DNA of 64,000 nucleotides from Candidatus Anammoxibacter sp. (GTDB taxonomy: Bacteria > Planctomycetota > Brocadiia > Brocadiales > Anammoxibacteraceae), in the NCBI GenBank assembly GCA_021777055.1, contig JAIQZO010000012.1:133013-197012 (forward strand), given 5' to 3'. Under the pieces are notes generated by a model. It saw nothing but the letters and a program-made list of their open reading frames with translations, ran no database searches and was not told where the DNA came from. Positions 18,970 through 27,559 of this stretch are shown one piece after another. Made by a program: the position numbers and the translations under genes. Each line of letters starts with the position of its first letter. The first letter of the stretch is position 1.

Positions 18970-20603
18970 CCGTAACAGAGCTAAAACACGCCTGCATTGA
19001 TCCTAAATGGAGAAAGGAGTGGATTGAAGGCAAGAATCCAACTACAGAGCTAACATTTCCTCCAGGTTCGATAGCCGTTTACGGCACAAGGTTTCACCGT
19101 ATTGTTAAGAATTTTATTGAATGGTTATCCATGCCCGCAAATAAAGATGGGACCTGGAATCTAGGATGCGGCTACTCAATCTGGGACAAGATGTACTACA
19201 TGTTTGCGGAGAATGAGATAACGGATATACTAAAAATCAATAAGACGGAATCCGCCCTTTACCTGGCAAATGCGTTAAAGGCATTCTGCCACCATATAGC
19301 CAAGCTACGGAACAAGACGGCTAACGTTAATTCTTGGAATAATATCTTCCTAACAAACGAATACCATATTAAGGATATTCAGTTCAAAAATGGAAACAAC
19401 TCTCTCTTTGTTTCCGGTCAGCTGGATACCGTACGTGTGCACCCTGTCCGTGGTATCGAGATAGTTGATTACAAGTTAACTAAAATTGAAAACAGAGACC
19501 GCGATCTCTTACAGCTAGCCATATATGCAGAATTGCTTAAACGTGTTAAGCCACAACTGAAATTCAATGGCATTCTTGAGTATTATGTTCCGGAGTTACG
19601 TAAAGTTGTAATGACAATTAAGCAGTTAAACCATATTTTTGATGATACGGTTATGCCTGTTATCAATGAACTGTTAGGTGTTAAGTCTGCTGTAACAGAA
19701 ACCTCAAATAGAGAGAAAGCTGCGCCTCCTTTAGACAAATCTCCACAAAAAGTAGAACAATCAGACATAAGGCCATTTGGAGGTATTAACGCAATTGATA
19801 TACCGAAAGAGGTTCCAGATACTGTGTACTGGAAAGATGTAGTGTGTGAAATGCTAAATGATAAGCCCCTCTCTTTTCCCATAGGAATGGGCGCAAATAA
19901 TAAGCTCATATTGGGTGACTTTACAACTCCCAACATGTACCACGCACTGGTTGTCGGTGCGACAGGCAGTGGCAAAAGTGAATTCATTAAATCATTAATG
20001 GCGTCACTGATAAAAAACAACACACCAGACACACTAAAGTTAACGATTATTGACCCAAAGATTATAACCTATGGCGCGTTTTTCCATTTACCGTTCTTTA
20101 CTGGACCAGTTATTACTGACAACCCAAATGCATTAATCTGCCTAGAAAATGCAGTGGAAGAGATGGAAAAACGTTATAAACAATTAACTGCAGAAGGGTA
20201 TAATGATTTAATTACCCGAATCAAAGATGGCAAAAATGATATCCCTTTCCATGTCATTATTTTTGATGAGTTTGCAGACTTAATACAACAGGACAAAGAA
20301 GAGAAAGTGCAGTTCGAAACAATAGTTAGTAGATTAGCGGCCAAAGGAAGGACCGCAGGAATCCACCTAGTACTTGCAACACAACATACGGGCAAAAATA
20401 TTATCACCCGACATATAAAAGCAAACCTTCCACTCAAGATTTGTATGAAGGTTACATCTCCAACCAATTCAACCGTTGTCCTTGATAATCCCGGAGCGGA
20501 ATTATTAATGGGAAGAGGCGATTTACTGTGCAGCCGCGGCATTGGTATTGAACGTGTCCAATCGCCATATGTTTCTGCAGACGATTTAGATGCAGTGGGG
20601 TAG
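18951..20603 (+). CDS. RecB-like nuclease fused to an FtsK/SpoIIIE DNA translocase
   Basis: 550 aa. Residues ~35-240 form a PD-(D/E)XK nuclease of the RecB/Cas4 branch, with all its landmarks: GTRFH (Gly45, His49), GQLDTV (Asp159), EIVDYK (Asp173, Lys175) and the Q188xxxY192 helix. After a linker (about 245-290) comes an FtsK/HerA-class motor with Walker A GATGSGKS (336-343), Walker B VIIFDEF (Asp439-Glu440) and the GRTAGIHLVLATQ sensor segment. No membrane segment and no gamma domain, so it is not a cell-division FtsK. The fusion suggests a protein that pumps along DNA and cuts it, like HerA-NurA but in one chain. It overlaps the ATPase gene and is followed by two palindromes. Confidence 0.85.
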   Translation: MAVKSITVTELKHACIDPKWRKEWIEGKNPTTELTFPPGSIAVYGTRFHRIVKNFIEWLSMPANKDGTWNLGCGYSIWDKMYYMFAENEITDILKINKTESALYLANALKAFCHHIAKLRNKTANVNSWNNIFLTNEYHIKDIQFKNGNNSLFVSGQLDTVRVHPVRGIEIVDYKLTKIENRDRDLLQLAIYAELLKRVKPQLKFNGILEYYVPELRKVVMTIKQLNHIFDDTVMPVINELLGVKSAVTETSNREKAAPPLDKSPQKVEQSDIRPFGGINAIDIPKEVPDTVYWKDVVCEMLNDKPLSFPIGMGANNKLILGDFTTPNMYHALVVGATGSGKSEFIKSLMASLIKNNTPDTLKLTIIDPKIITYGAFFHLPFFTGPVITDNPNALICLENAVEEMEKRYKQLTAEGYNDLITRIKDGKNDIPFHVIIFDEFADLIQQDKEEKVQFETIVSRLAAKGRTAGIHLVLATQHTGKNIITRHIKANLPLKICMKVTSPTNSTVVLDNPGAELLMGRGDLLCSRGIGIERVQSPYVSADDLDAVG

Positions 20604-20675
20604 ATTATTGTATTTATAGTGTCCCTGCTGGTACCCCTCCCCACTATCAACTTTAAATGTGTAGCCCACATCCCT

Positions 20676-20703
20676 GTAGAGAAAATTCTTGAATTTTCTC
20701 TAC
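20676..20703. repeat. REP-like palindrome, copy 5
   Basis: 28-bp copy with a central ttcttgaa variant, 73 bp after the RecB-FtsK gene. Serves as its likely transcript end. Confidence 0.75.
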
Positions 20704-20790
20704 GACAACCATTGGGATAGCGACGTTGTGAACCCTATCAATTGCTTCAACTCGATACGTATAAAAACAGAAACCACCGTAAAACATTCC

Positions 20791-20820
20791 TATAGAGAAA
20801 ATTCTTGCATTTTCTCTACA
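20791..20820. repeat. REP-like palindrome, copy 6 (imperfect)
   Basis: tatagagaaaattcttgc followed by an imperfect complement; the same family as copies 1-5. Between copies 5 and 6 and up to 20884 I see no gene. Confidence 0.65.
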
Positions 20821-20884
20821 ATAAACGTGCTGTTCCTCTCCATCAGATTAAACAAATTCTGCTTAAATTAAACCACAAAATAAT

Positions 20885-20938
20885 TTCACAACAAATTCAC
20901 ACAAACAAAACATTTTCTTCACATTAGGGATGTATATT
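20885..20938 (+). promoter_or_regulatory. Pho-box promoter of zinc-ribbon gene 1
   Basis: TTCACA half-sites start at 20885, 20896 and 20918 (steps of 11 and 22; the slot at 20907 is degenerate), with the -10 TATATT at 20933, exactly 15 nt after the start of the last half-site. No -35 is visible, as expected for an activator-dependent PhoB-type promoter. Confidence 0.8.
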
Positions 20939-20994
20939 ATTCCCAGAGTTTAATTCAACAACAAATATCATATTTTATATGGAGTTTTCTAAAA

Positions 20995-21267
20995 ATGAAG
21001 AAAAATATAGATTCTAAATATAAAGGAGAAAAGGATTACAGGTTTTCTAATATTCCTAATGACAGCAGGAAGAAAAGAGAGTGTTTGATGTGTGGAAAAA
21101 TGTTTAACAGTAATAGCAAAGGAAATAGGCGTTGTCAAAGATGTTCTACAATTGTAAAGGTTCAAAAGGCGGAGATTATGTCATCTCATATATATAAAGT
21201 TCCTGATAATTTTGAGACGGAATCAAACATTTATCTTCGAATGATAAAGAGCGAAAGTTTTTCATAA
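20995..21267 (+). CDS. Small zinc-ribbon protein 1 (Pho-box family)
   Basis: 90 aa. One zinc ribbon, C-x2-C-x13-C-x2-C (CLMCGKMF, then CQRC), with a basic patch (NSKGNRR) inside the loop; the N-terminus is charged and the C-terminus ends RMIKSESFS. Three paralogues are in this window (21490, 27284, 45750), sharing IPNDS-KKR-CLMCGKMF and also the 5' leader (caaatatc, then a ggag RBS 12-14 nt before ATG). Such ribbons usually bind nucleic acid or protein. Being under its own Pho box, it is probably made in phosphate starvation. Function unknown. Confidence 0.85.
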   Translation: MKKNIDSKYKGEKDYRFSNIPNDSRKKRECLMCGKMFNSNSKGNRRCQRCSTIVKVQKAEIMSSHIYKVPDNFETESNIYLRMIKSESFS

Positions 21268-21489
21268 ATTTCAAGTTAAGCACCTTGTTAATGCTTAAAC
21301 TGTTCTGGTAATTGTTGACAAAGGGACTCATGCATTAATGATAGTTTTATAAACTTGTTATTCTTTAAATTAGGTTTACCACAAAATATATCCTAGAAAC
21401 TTGTATACCTCTGCATCACCAATTATTGAGGCTTCTAAACTAAAATTAGCGTAATCACAAATATCATATTTCTTGTGGAGTTTTTAAAA

Positions 21490-21756
21490 ATGAAAAAATA
21501 TAAAAATCGTAAATATAAACAAAAAGACAAAGGTGGCTTGTTTGGTATCCCTAGCAACGACAGTGGGAAAAGAGAGTGTTTAATGTGTGGGAATATGTTT
21601 AACAGTAAAAACAAAGGAAATAGTCGTTGTCAGATATGTTCTAAGATTGTGAAAGATCGCCGGGTTGATAGTATGTCCCGTCGTACATATAAAGTTCCTA
21701 ATAATTTGGAGGCGGAAACAGATATCTATTTTCAGATGGTAAGGATTAATAGCTAA
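21490..21756 (+). CDS. Small zinc-ribbon protein 2
   Basis: 88 aa from the ATG at 21490, which follows the same leader (caaatatcatatttcttgtg, then gag) as the other copies. It keeps the ribbon (CLMCGNMF and CQIC) and the SNDSGKRE entry, but has lost some basic residues (NSRC for NRRC). I see no clean Pho box upstream: a weak tttaccaca-like stretch near 21380 lacks the 11-bp pattern. It is therefore either read through from copy 1 (223-bp gap) or a decaying duplicate. Confidence 0.8.
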   Translation: MKKYKNRKYKQKDKGGLFGIPSNDSGKRECLMCGNMFNSKNKGNSRCQICSKIVKDRRVDSMSRRTYKVPNNLEAETDIYFQMVRINS

Positions 21757-22085
21757 ACTGATCTAACAATTATTGATAATGGGGTCTTTATTCAAATAGG
21801 GTTTCATAAACTTGTCTTTCTACCTAATTTGACAGCTTGATCTTGTAAATGCTTTTGCTTGCATCTAAATAAACGAGTCCATTGCTTTAATATTAAAGAT
21901 ATTGCATCACAGAAATTATAACAAGTCCACGTTGAGATGACTGCTTGCTATTAAACAAATTTTATGAATGTGATACTTGTGTTCACATTATCTTTGTCCA
22001 AAGTTCAATTCCCAAAACCTCAACGCGACGAACGAGACACTTCAGGTTTGATTTAAGCTCTTTAAACAAAAAAAATAATTAAGAA

Positions 22086-22183
22086 TTCACAAAATACTCG
22101 CAAGACATTCACAAAACTTTCACAAGACACTCACAAGACATTTACAGAACCTTCATCATATCTTCACTTTTAAATTGTATTAT
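22086..22183 (+). promoter_or_regulatory. Eight-half-site Pho-box array before phoX-like gene 1
   Basis: Half-sites start every 11 bp without a gap at 22086, 22097, 22108, 22119, 22130, 22141, 22152 and 22163 (TTCACA, CTCGCA, TTCACA, TTCACA, CTCACA, TTTACA, TTCATC, TTCACT). The -10 TATTAT is at 22178, again 15 nt after the last start. Eight sites could hold four activator dimers. The stretch 21757-22085 holds no gene. Confidence 0.85.
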
Positions 22184-22269
22184 CTGTGTTAAGTTAATCA
22201 GTTATTTTTTGCTAATGCACTTTGTGCCTTTATTTACATATAAAGACAATATTAGAATTCTTTCTGAAA

Positions 22270-22278
22270 GGGAGGTGG
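22270..22278 (+). promoter_or_regulatory. Orphan strong Shine-Dalgarno-like motif in leader
   Basis: ggaggtggg is a near-perfect anti-SD match about 92 nt downstream of the -10 and 113 nt before the gene's ATG. No start codon is at a usable distance. Equivalent motifs occur in four other Pho leaders (24908, 28795, 55233, 57455). Confidence 0.55.
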
Positions 22279-22390
22279 GAAGCGAAAAAACAAAAATACA
22301 GTTTCATGTCTAAAATAAAATTTTAATAGTTTCATGTCTAAGATGAGATATTTAATTAATTTAATTATTGTAATAGGAGAACCATACAAA

Positions 22391-23914
22391 ATGTTTAAAA
22401 AATTATTATTAACAGCAGTAGGAGCATGCGCAATCGCTGGCTCAGCTCATGCAGGTACCTATTTTGAACCATTAACACAACCGAATACGAATAGTGATTT
22501 AGCAAGTTTTAACAATGCACCCTTCGAAATACCTCAAAATTATAGCCAGGAATTTATTGCAAGCCGAAAAACTTTAAATGCTGCTTTGGGTGGTGATCCT
22601 AATTTGACAGGTGAAGTTGGAGCTTTTCCACCTTCATTTGGAAACTGGGATATGATTGATTTTGGTGGTGTAAACTCTGAATTTATCTTTATCCCTCACG
22701 AAGTTCAAATTGCAAATGATGACGGTGGCGCTGGCGTTACACGTTATAACAGAGACACCGGTGAAATTGTTATTCTTTTGGAAGGTAATAGAAGTGGTAT
22801 TGCCGACAATGATCCAACTGACGGTTGGGATCATACAGATGATGACTTTACCGGTTTAGATCCTGCTGTTATGACACCTGCAGGGACTTTGCTCACTGGA
22901 GAAGAGTGGGGTTTCGGTGGTGGTCGTCTGTTTGAATTAATGAATCCTACAGATGCTAATATTACAGGCCCTGCCGATGCAGATTGGAGATGGTTAGATT
23001 CCATTCCATCTGTTTCTCACGAAGGTCTCAAGTTTGACAAAGATGGTAACTTGTACTTTGTTGATGAAAACAGTTCAGGGTCTATCTATAAATTTGAACC
23101 AAAGGTTGGTAATGACTATTCAGTAGGAAGCACTTCAGTATTGGTTGTTGGTGCCGGTGGTGTTGATGGTGAAGTTGGAAATGGCCAATGGGTTGCTATT
23201 ACTGATATGGATAATAATGCGTTAACAACTGCTGATCCATTTGATTATAACATTCGTGGAGGACGTATTGCTGCTGACGAAGTTGGTGGTACAGGATATT
23301 GTCGCCCGGAAGACATGGATGTACGTGAGTTGCCTAATGGTAAAGAAATGCTCTATGTAGCTGCTACTTGTGCTAACATCGTTTACTCAATAGAGTTGGT
23401 AGATGCTGATAACGCTATAGTTCGTGAATTTGTTAACAGCGATGTGACGCCTGATCTAATTGGTAATAACCCTGTTGGTACTGGTAATCCTTCTGACTCA
23501 ACTTACGGCCTAGATGATCCTGATAACGTAGCAATTGATGCAGCAGGAAATGTTTTCATTATTGAAGATGAAAATCCTGGCGATATTTGGCAAGCGGTTG
23601 ATGATAACAAAGATGGTGTTGCTGAGTACGTTGCTCTGTTCGCGAGTCTGGGCAAATATGGTTCCGAACCTACAGGTTTCATAATAGATCCTCGTGATCC
23701 ATTCACTTGGTTAGTAGCTATACAACATCCTAGCGCACATGAGAACAACGATGCTTTATGGTACATAAGGCACGATGTGTCAGAAGGATGCGATTATCTA
23801 TCAGCTAAAAATCAAGGTGAATATGTTTCTTGTATTACTAAAGCAGCAAAGGATCTAGGAATAAATGGGCAAATCAAAGCTGCTTTATTGGATGTTGCGG
23901 CAAATGCAAAATAA
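22391..23914 (+). CDS. PhoX-like (DUF839) exported protein 1
   Basis: 507 aa from the ATG at 22391 (aggag 11 nt before; an upstream in-frame ATG at 22334 would put extra residues before an obvious signal peptide). Signal peptide MFKKLLLTAVGACAIAGSAHA. The body is a beta-propeller of the PhoX/DUF839 type, with GTLLTGEEWGFGGGRLFEL, SHEGLKFDKDGNLYFVDENS, CRPEDMDV and DDPDNVAIDAAGNVFIIEDE, the blade motifs that carry the Ca/Fe-binding Glu and Asp of PhoX phosphatases. Expected to release phosphate from organic esters outside the cytoplasm; I cannot confirm every active-site residue. Led by the eight-site Pho array and closed by a strong terminator. Confidence 0.8.
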   Translation: MFKKLLLTAVGACAIAGSAHAGTYFEPLTQPNTNSDLASFNNAPFEIPQNYSQEFIASRKTLNAALGGDPNLTGEVGAFPPSFGNWDMIDFGGVNSEFIFIPHEVQIANDDGGAGVTRYNRDTGEIVILLEGNRSGIADNDPTDGWDHTDDDFTGLDPAVMTPAGTLLTGEEWGFGGGRLFELMNPTDANITGPADADWRWLDSIPSVSHEGLKFDKDGNLYFVDENSSGSIYKFEPKVGNDYSVGSTSVLVVGAGGVDGEVGNGQWVAITDMDNNALTTADPFDYNIRGGRIAADEVGGTGYCRPEDMDVRELPNGKEMLYVAATCANIVYSIELVDADNAIVREFVNSDVTPDLIGNNPVGTGNPSDSTYGLDDPDNVAIDAAGNVFIIEDENPGDIWQAVDDNKDGVAEYVALFASLGKYGSEPTGFIIDPRDPFTWLVAIQHPSAHENNDALWYIRHDVSEGCDYLSAKNQGEYVSCITKAAKDLGINGQIKAALLDVAANAK

Positions 23915-23965
23915 TAAATCGTAATTTCAGTAAAAGAAGTAACAAGTTTTTTTGCTACTAAATGA

Positions 23966-24002
23966 AACCTCGCAGGTTTGAAAGCCTGCGGGGTTTTTAT
24001 TT
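23966..24002 (+). terminator. Terminator of phoX-like gene 1
   Basis: GC-rich hairpin acctcgcaggtttg/aagcctgcggggt followed by tttttattttt. Confidence 0.9.
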
Positions 24003-24387
24003 TTAACTTCTAAATGGGTAATCTAAACGACCATAAATTTCTTAAAAATCACGGTAAAATTCATCTTTGAGTTAAGTCTCAATTGTCATATGAACCTGCA
24101 CGGCTAGCTGTTTCAAACAGCTCAAATTGTTTCTTAACTGTGTGATCTTGCGTTACACAGACACTATAAATAGCGACTTCAAACAAAGTCCTCCCTTTCT
24201 CAGAAACACATTATAGCATCTCACAAAAAATGCAGAATAAATTGTTAGAACTATATTGTTAAAATCAAAAAGACGATAACACCAAACTAGTTCTAGTTGA
24301 ACCCTTAGTTAATTTTACATTGCCCTCTAATGACTTATGATTTGGATTATGCGGGTGGCCTTGAATTTTTACTTATATTAAAAGGAT

Positions 24388-24440
24388 TTCACGACAAATT
24401 CACAGGAACAAACATTTTACTCACAATAGGGATGTATATT
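24388..24440 (+). promoter_or_regulatory. Orphan Pho-box promoter without its gene
   Basis: TTCACG at 24388, TTCACA at 24399, CTCACA at 24420 and TATATT at 24435 copy the zinc-ribbon promoter type, including the aaacattttnctcaca and gggatgtatatt words. One base is missing between the second and last sites. The following 100 bp keep a worn version of the zinc-ribbon leader (ggacaaacatatcgc), but no reading frame follows. Probably the remains of a fifth zinc-ribbon copy. The rest of 24003-24724 shows nothing coding. Confidence 0.65.
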
Positions 24441-24724
24441 ATTTCCAAAGATTAGTTCTGGGACAAACATATCGCTTACTTCTTTTTATATTTTCTTCAT
24501 ATTAATTCTTTAACAAAGGAATTTAGTAACTACTAAGAAGGATGCTTAACTGAAATTATAAGAAGCCCACATTGAGATGGCTGATTGTGAATAAACAAAT
24601 TATGCAAAGGATACTTGTTTTCACAATTTATTTGTTCAAAGTTCGATTGCCAAATCCTCTATGCGGTAAAGGATACACTTCAGGTTTGATGTAATCTCTT
24701 TAATCAAAAAAAATTAATCAAGAA

Positions 24725-24820
24725 TTCACAAGACTCTCAAGGTATTCACAGAACTTTCACAAGACACTCACAAGACATTTACAGAACCTTCATCATACCT
24801 TCACATTTAAATTGTATTAT
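24725..24820 (+). promoter_or_regulatory. Pho-box array before phoX-like gene 2
   Basis: Half-sites start at 24725, 24736, 24745, 24756, 24767, 24778, 24789 and 24800, and the -10 TATTAT is at 24815. All steps are 11 bp except one of 9. The array and about 400 bp around it are a duplicate of the region before gene 1. An orphan SD-like gggaggtgggg follows at 24908. Confidence 0.85.
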
Positions 24821-24989
24821 CTGTTTTAAGTTAATCAGTTATTTTTTTGCTGATGCACTTTGTGCCTTTGTTTACATATAAAGACAATATTAGTATTCTT
24901 TCTTGAAGGGAGGTGGGGTTACCAAAATAAAAATACAGTCTCTTGTCTAAAATAAGAAATTTAATTAATTTAATTTAGGAGTACCATAA

Positions 24990-26645
24990 ATGTTAAAGAA
25001 ACTTTTAATGACAGCAGTAGGTGTTTGTAGCATTGCGGCTTCAGCTCATGCTGTACAATTTAAGACTAACGATTCAGCCCAAATGACCGGTCTTGAAGGA
25101 TGGGAAATGCATCCTTTAGTCACCATCGGAGAGGAATTGCCAAACGGGAAAGACGTAAATGAGCAGCATCTTGGATACCGTTTACCAGGTATTCTTGATG
25201 GTATTGGTGCTTTCTCCTGGGGAGGCAGAACCTTGCGCACCTTAATAAATCATGAGCTTCGCGAAGGGCAAGGTTATCCTTATGAGTTACTTAACGGCAC
25301 CAAATTAACTGGCGCGCGTGTCAGTTATGTTGACATTGATACCATTACCCGCAAGGTAACTGCTTCAGGCATGGCTTATGACACAATTTATGATCGTGCA
25401 GGCACGATCGTAACCGATCCAGCGCAAATTCATGAAGGCATCGGAAGTGATATTGACGGTCTTCACAGGCTTTGCTCCTCATACGGACTTAAGGCAGGCA
25501 AAAATGGCTTTGTAAACAATCTCTACTTTAGCGGCGAAGAGACTTCTAGTGGCTTTGGCGGTCAAGAGACCGTGCTTGACGTCGATGGCCAAGCGCTTTA
25601 TGTTGTACCGATGCTTGGTCGAGCAGCATTTGAGAATGTGACTACTCTTAATAACTTTGGCACAAATAAGGTTGTGGTCCTGATCGGGGATGATCGTGGA
25701 CCAGCGCCATTATTGGTTTATATTGGCGAAAAGGGTGCTGCCCCAGCAGTTGGCCCATACTCTCCGCCGGATTTTCTTAAGGCTAATGGATTAGGAATGG
25801 GCAACCTTTATGTATGGGTTTCCGATAATGGAGATTCCGATCCAAGCACGTTCAACGGAACAGGGAACAGCCGCTCAGGAAAGTTCAAAAAGATTAATCA
25901 TTTTGATCCTGCCTCTGCGGGAGTAGGAATGTATGACAGCTTAGGATTTGCCTCGCTTACTCTTCAGGACATTGAAGCTGCTAGCGTTGGCGGATTCTTA
26001 TTCTCACGTCCTGAGGACGTTGCCACCAATCCGGCAGATGGTACCCAGGTTGTTTTGGCCTCAACCGGCCGTAGCAGCCTTTTTGGCGGAGTAGACAGTT
26101 GGGGAATCACTTACGTGATCGATTTTGATAGTGCTGATTTGTCTGCTAAGTTGGCCGATCCATTAGCCGTGATCGACAATATCGTCGCAAACATTTCCAT
26201 ATTATATGATGGGGATGACGCCGGTGCAGGACAATTCGCCGGACCGGACTATGGTCTGCGCAGTCCTGATAATCTAGATTGGGCGGATAATGGTATGATC
26301 TACGTCCAAGAGGATCGTTCCATTGGCGCTTTTGGAACAGTCAGTGGAGCTGAAGCCTCTATCTGGAAGATCGATCCGGGCAACGGCCTGTTATCACGCA
26401 TTGCTGAAATGGATCGCTTGGCAATACCGTTCGATCAGTTTGACAGTGATCCGGATGATATTGGAGACTGGGAGTCATCGGGTATCCTTGATGTTACCGA
26501 GTTCTTTAAGCTAAAAGGAGATGATCATATTTTCATTATTAATACACAAGCTCATAGCCTCAAAGGTGAACCTCTGGGCGGCGCAAGCCAAAATGAGGAC
26601 TTAGTCCAAGGAGGCCAATTGCTTCTCATGACATTGAAGAAGTAA
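24990..26645 (+). CDS. PhoX-like (DUF839) alkaline phosphatase 2, chimeric-looking
   Basis: 551 aa with signal peptide MLKKLLMTAVGVCSIAASAHA, almost the same as that of gene 1, and with the same type of promoter array. The mature part is a different, fuller PhoX-type propeller: LINHELREGQGYPYE, LCSSYGLKAGKNGF, YFSGEETSSGFGGQE, FSRPEDVATNPADGTQV and LRSPDNLDWADNGMIYVQED. It is richer in GC than its neighbours and uses different codons. PhoX enzymes are Ca/Fe-dependent phosphomonoesterases exported to the cell surface. A broken tail of a gene-1-type sequence and a gene-1-type terminator follow it. I infer that a foreign core was joined to a resident promoter and signal peptide. Confidence 0.85.
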   Translation: MLKKLLMTAVGVCSIAASAHAVQFKTNDSAQMTGLEGWEMHPLVTIGEELPNGKDVNEQHLGYRLPGILDGIGAFSWGGRTLRTLINHELREGQGYPYELLNGTKLTGARVSYVDIDTITRKVTASGMAYDTIYDRAGTIVTDPAQIHEGIGSDIDGLHRLCSSYGLKAGKNGFVNNLYFSGEETSSGFGGQETVLDVDGQALYVVPMLGRAAFENVTTLNNFGTNKVVVLIGDDRGPAPLLVYIGEKGAAPAVGPYSPPDFLKANGLGMGNLYVWVSDNGDSDPSTFNGTGNSRSGKFKKINHFDPASAGVGMYDSLGFASLTLQDIEAASVGGFLFSRPEDVATNPADGTQVVLASTGRSSLFGGVDSWGITYVIDFDSADLSAKLADPLAVIDNIVANISILYDGDDAGAGQFAGPDYGLRSPDNLDWADNGMIYVQEDRSIGAFGTVSGAEASIWKIDPGNGLLSRIAEMDRLAIPFDQFDSDPDDIGDWESSGILDVTEFFKLKGDDHIFIINTQAHSLKGEPLGGASQNEDLVQGGQLLLMTLKK

Positions 26646-26702
26646 TTAAAGCTGTATGAATAAGCAAGGCCGGTAGTGGCGGCGTGAAAATGGCGGTTTA
26701 AA

Positions 26703-26789
26703 AATGTAGCAATAGATGCTGCTAGAAATGTCTTTATAATTGAAGATAAGCATCCGGGAGATATTTTTCAAGGTGTTAATTATAATAAA
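26703..26789 (+). pseudogene. Fragment of a third phoX-like gene (gene-1 type)
   Basis: The frame reads NVAIDAARNVFIIEDKHPGD, then IFQGVNYNK, matching NVAIDAAGNVFIIEDENPGD, then IWQAVDDNK of phoX-like gene 1. After it come aaatgcaaaataat and a terminator, both also found at the end of gene 1. So this is the 3' end of a gene-1 duplicate whose front has been lost. Confidence 0.8.
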
Positions 26790-26853
26790 TGCAAAATAAT
26801 ATGCGGCATCTTCCTTTTAAGAAAAAGAAAAAAGGTTTGTTTGCTATGAGACA

Positions 26854-26890
26854 AAACCCCGCAGGCTTTAGAGCCTGTGGGGTTTTTTTA
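26854..26890 (+). terminator. Terminator after phoX-like gene 2
   Basis: aaccccgcaggcttt/agagcctgtggggttttttt; homologous to the terminator at 23966-24002. The interval 26891-27173 holds nothing else. Confidence 0.9.
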
Positions 26891-27173
26891 TTTCTACTTC
26901 TAAATAGGCTAACGGTCAAAGCTAATCTTTCCATAGAATCATTAACATTCTGTAAATAAATTAAGTTTGGCTTCAGGATTAAACAAATTAAATCTATAAA
27001 GCAAAACCGTGGTTGGGGTGAATAGATATCCCTGGAAAGAAGATTAAAGACTCCTGTGGGGGCTCATGGATTTTAAGTCTTGATCATACTCTTAATTTAC
27101 GTCCAAGCATATAGATTAAGATTAGAATTATGGTGAAGATAACCATTACTCTTTACTTAAATTACAATAGAAT

Positions 27174-27227
27174 TTCACAACAATTTCACAGTAACAAAAC
27201 ATTTTCTTCACATTTTTGATGTATATT
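27174..27227 (+). promoter_or_regulatory. Pho-box promoter of zinc-ribbon gene 3
   Basis: TTCACA at 27174, 27185 and 27207; TATATT at 27222, 15 nt from the last start. Confidence 0.8.
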
Positions 27228-27283
27228 ATCTTTTGAGTTTAATGCATCAGCAAATATCGTATTTTATTTGGAGTTTTCTAAAA

Positions 27284-27559
27284 ATGGAAAGAAACATAGA
27301 TCCTAAATATGAAAATGAAAATGATTACGGATATTCTAATATCCCCAATGATAGTATAAAGAAAAGATCGTGTTTGATGTGTGGAAAGATGTTTAACAGT
27401 AAAAGTATAGGAAATAGGCGTTGTCCAAGATGTTCTACGATTATAAAGATTCAAAAGGCAGATATCTCTTCTCGTATTTATAAAGTTCATAACGATTTTG
27501 AGACGGAATTAAACATTTGCCTTCGAATGATAAAGCACAATCGATTTCATAAATTTTAA
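27284..27559 (+). CDS. Small zinc-ribbon protein 3 (Pho-box family)
   Basis: 91 aa from the ATG at 27284, set by the family leader (tatttggagttttctaaaa). Ribbon cysteines CLMCGKMF and CPRC are intact and the sequence is closest to copy 1 (IPNDSIKKR, NRRC, IYKVHNDFETELNICLRMIK). A 196-bp gap separates it from the next small gene, which may share its Pho promoter. Predicted cytoplasmic; target unknown. Confidence 0.85.
   Translation: MERNIDPKYENENDYGYSNIPNDSIKKRSCLMCGKMFNSKSIGNRRCPRCSTIIKIQKADISSRIYKVHNDFETELNICLRMIKHNRFHKF

Noticed and set aside
20689..20871. Short plus-strand frame of 60 codons
   Set aside because: It is made of the two REP-like palindromes and has no RBS or family support.
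22086..22168. Regular 11-bp repeats that could suggest a CRISPR-like or satellite array
   Set aside because: The unit is one helical turn with a conserved TTCAC core and no spacers, directly before a -10; it is a regulator-binding array.
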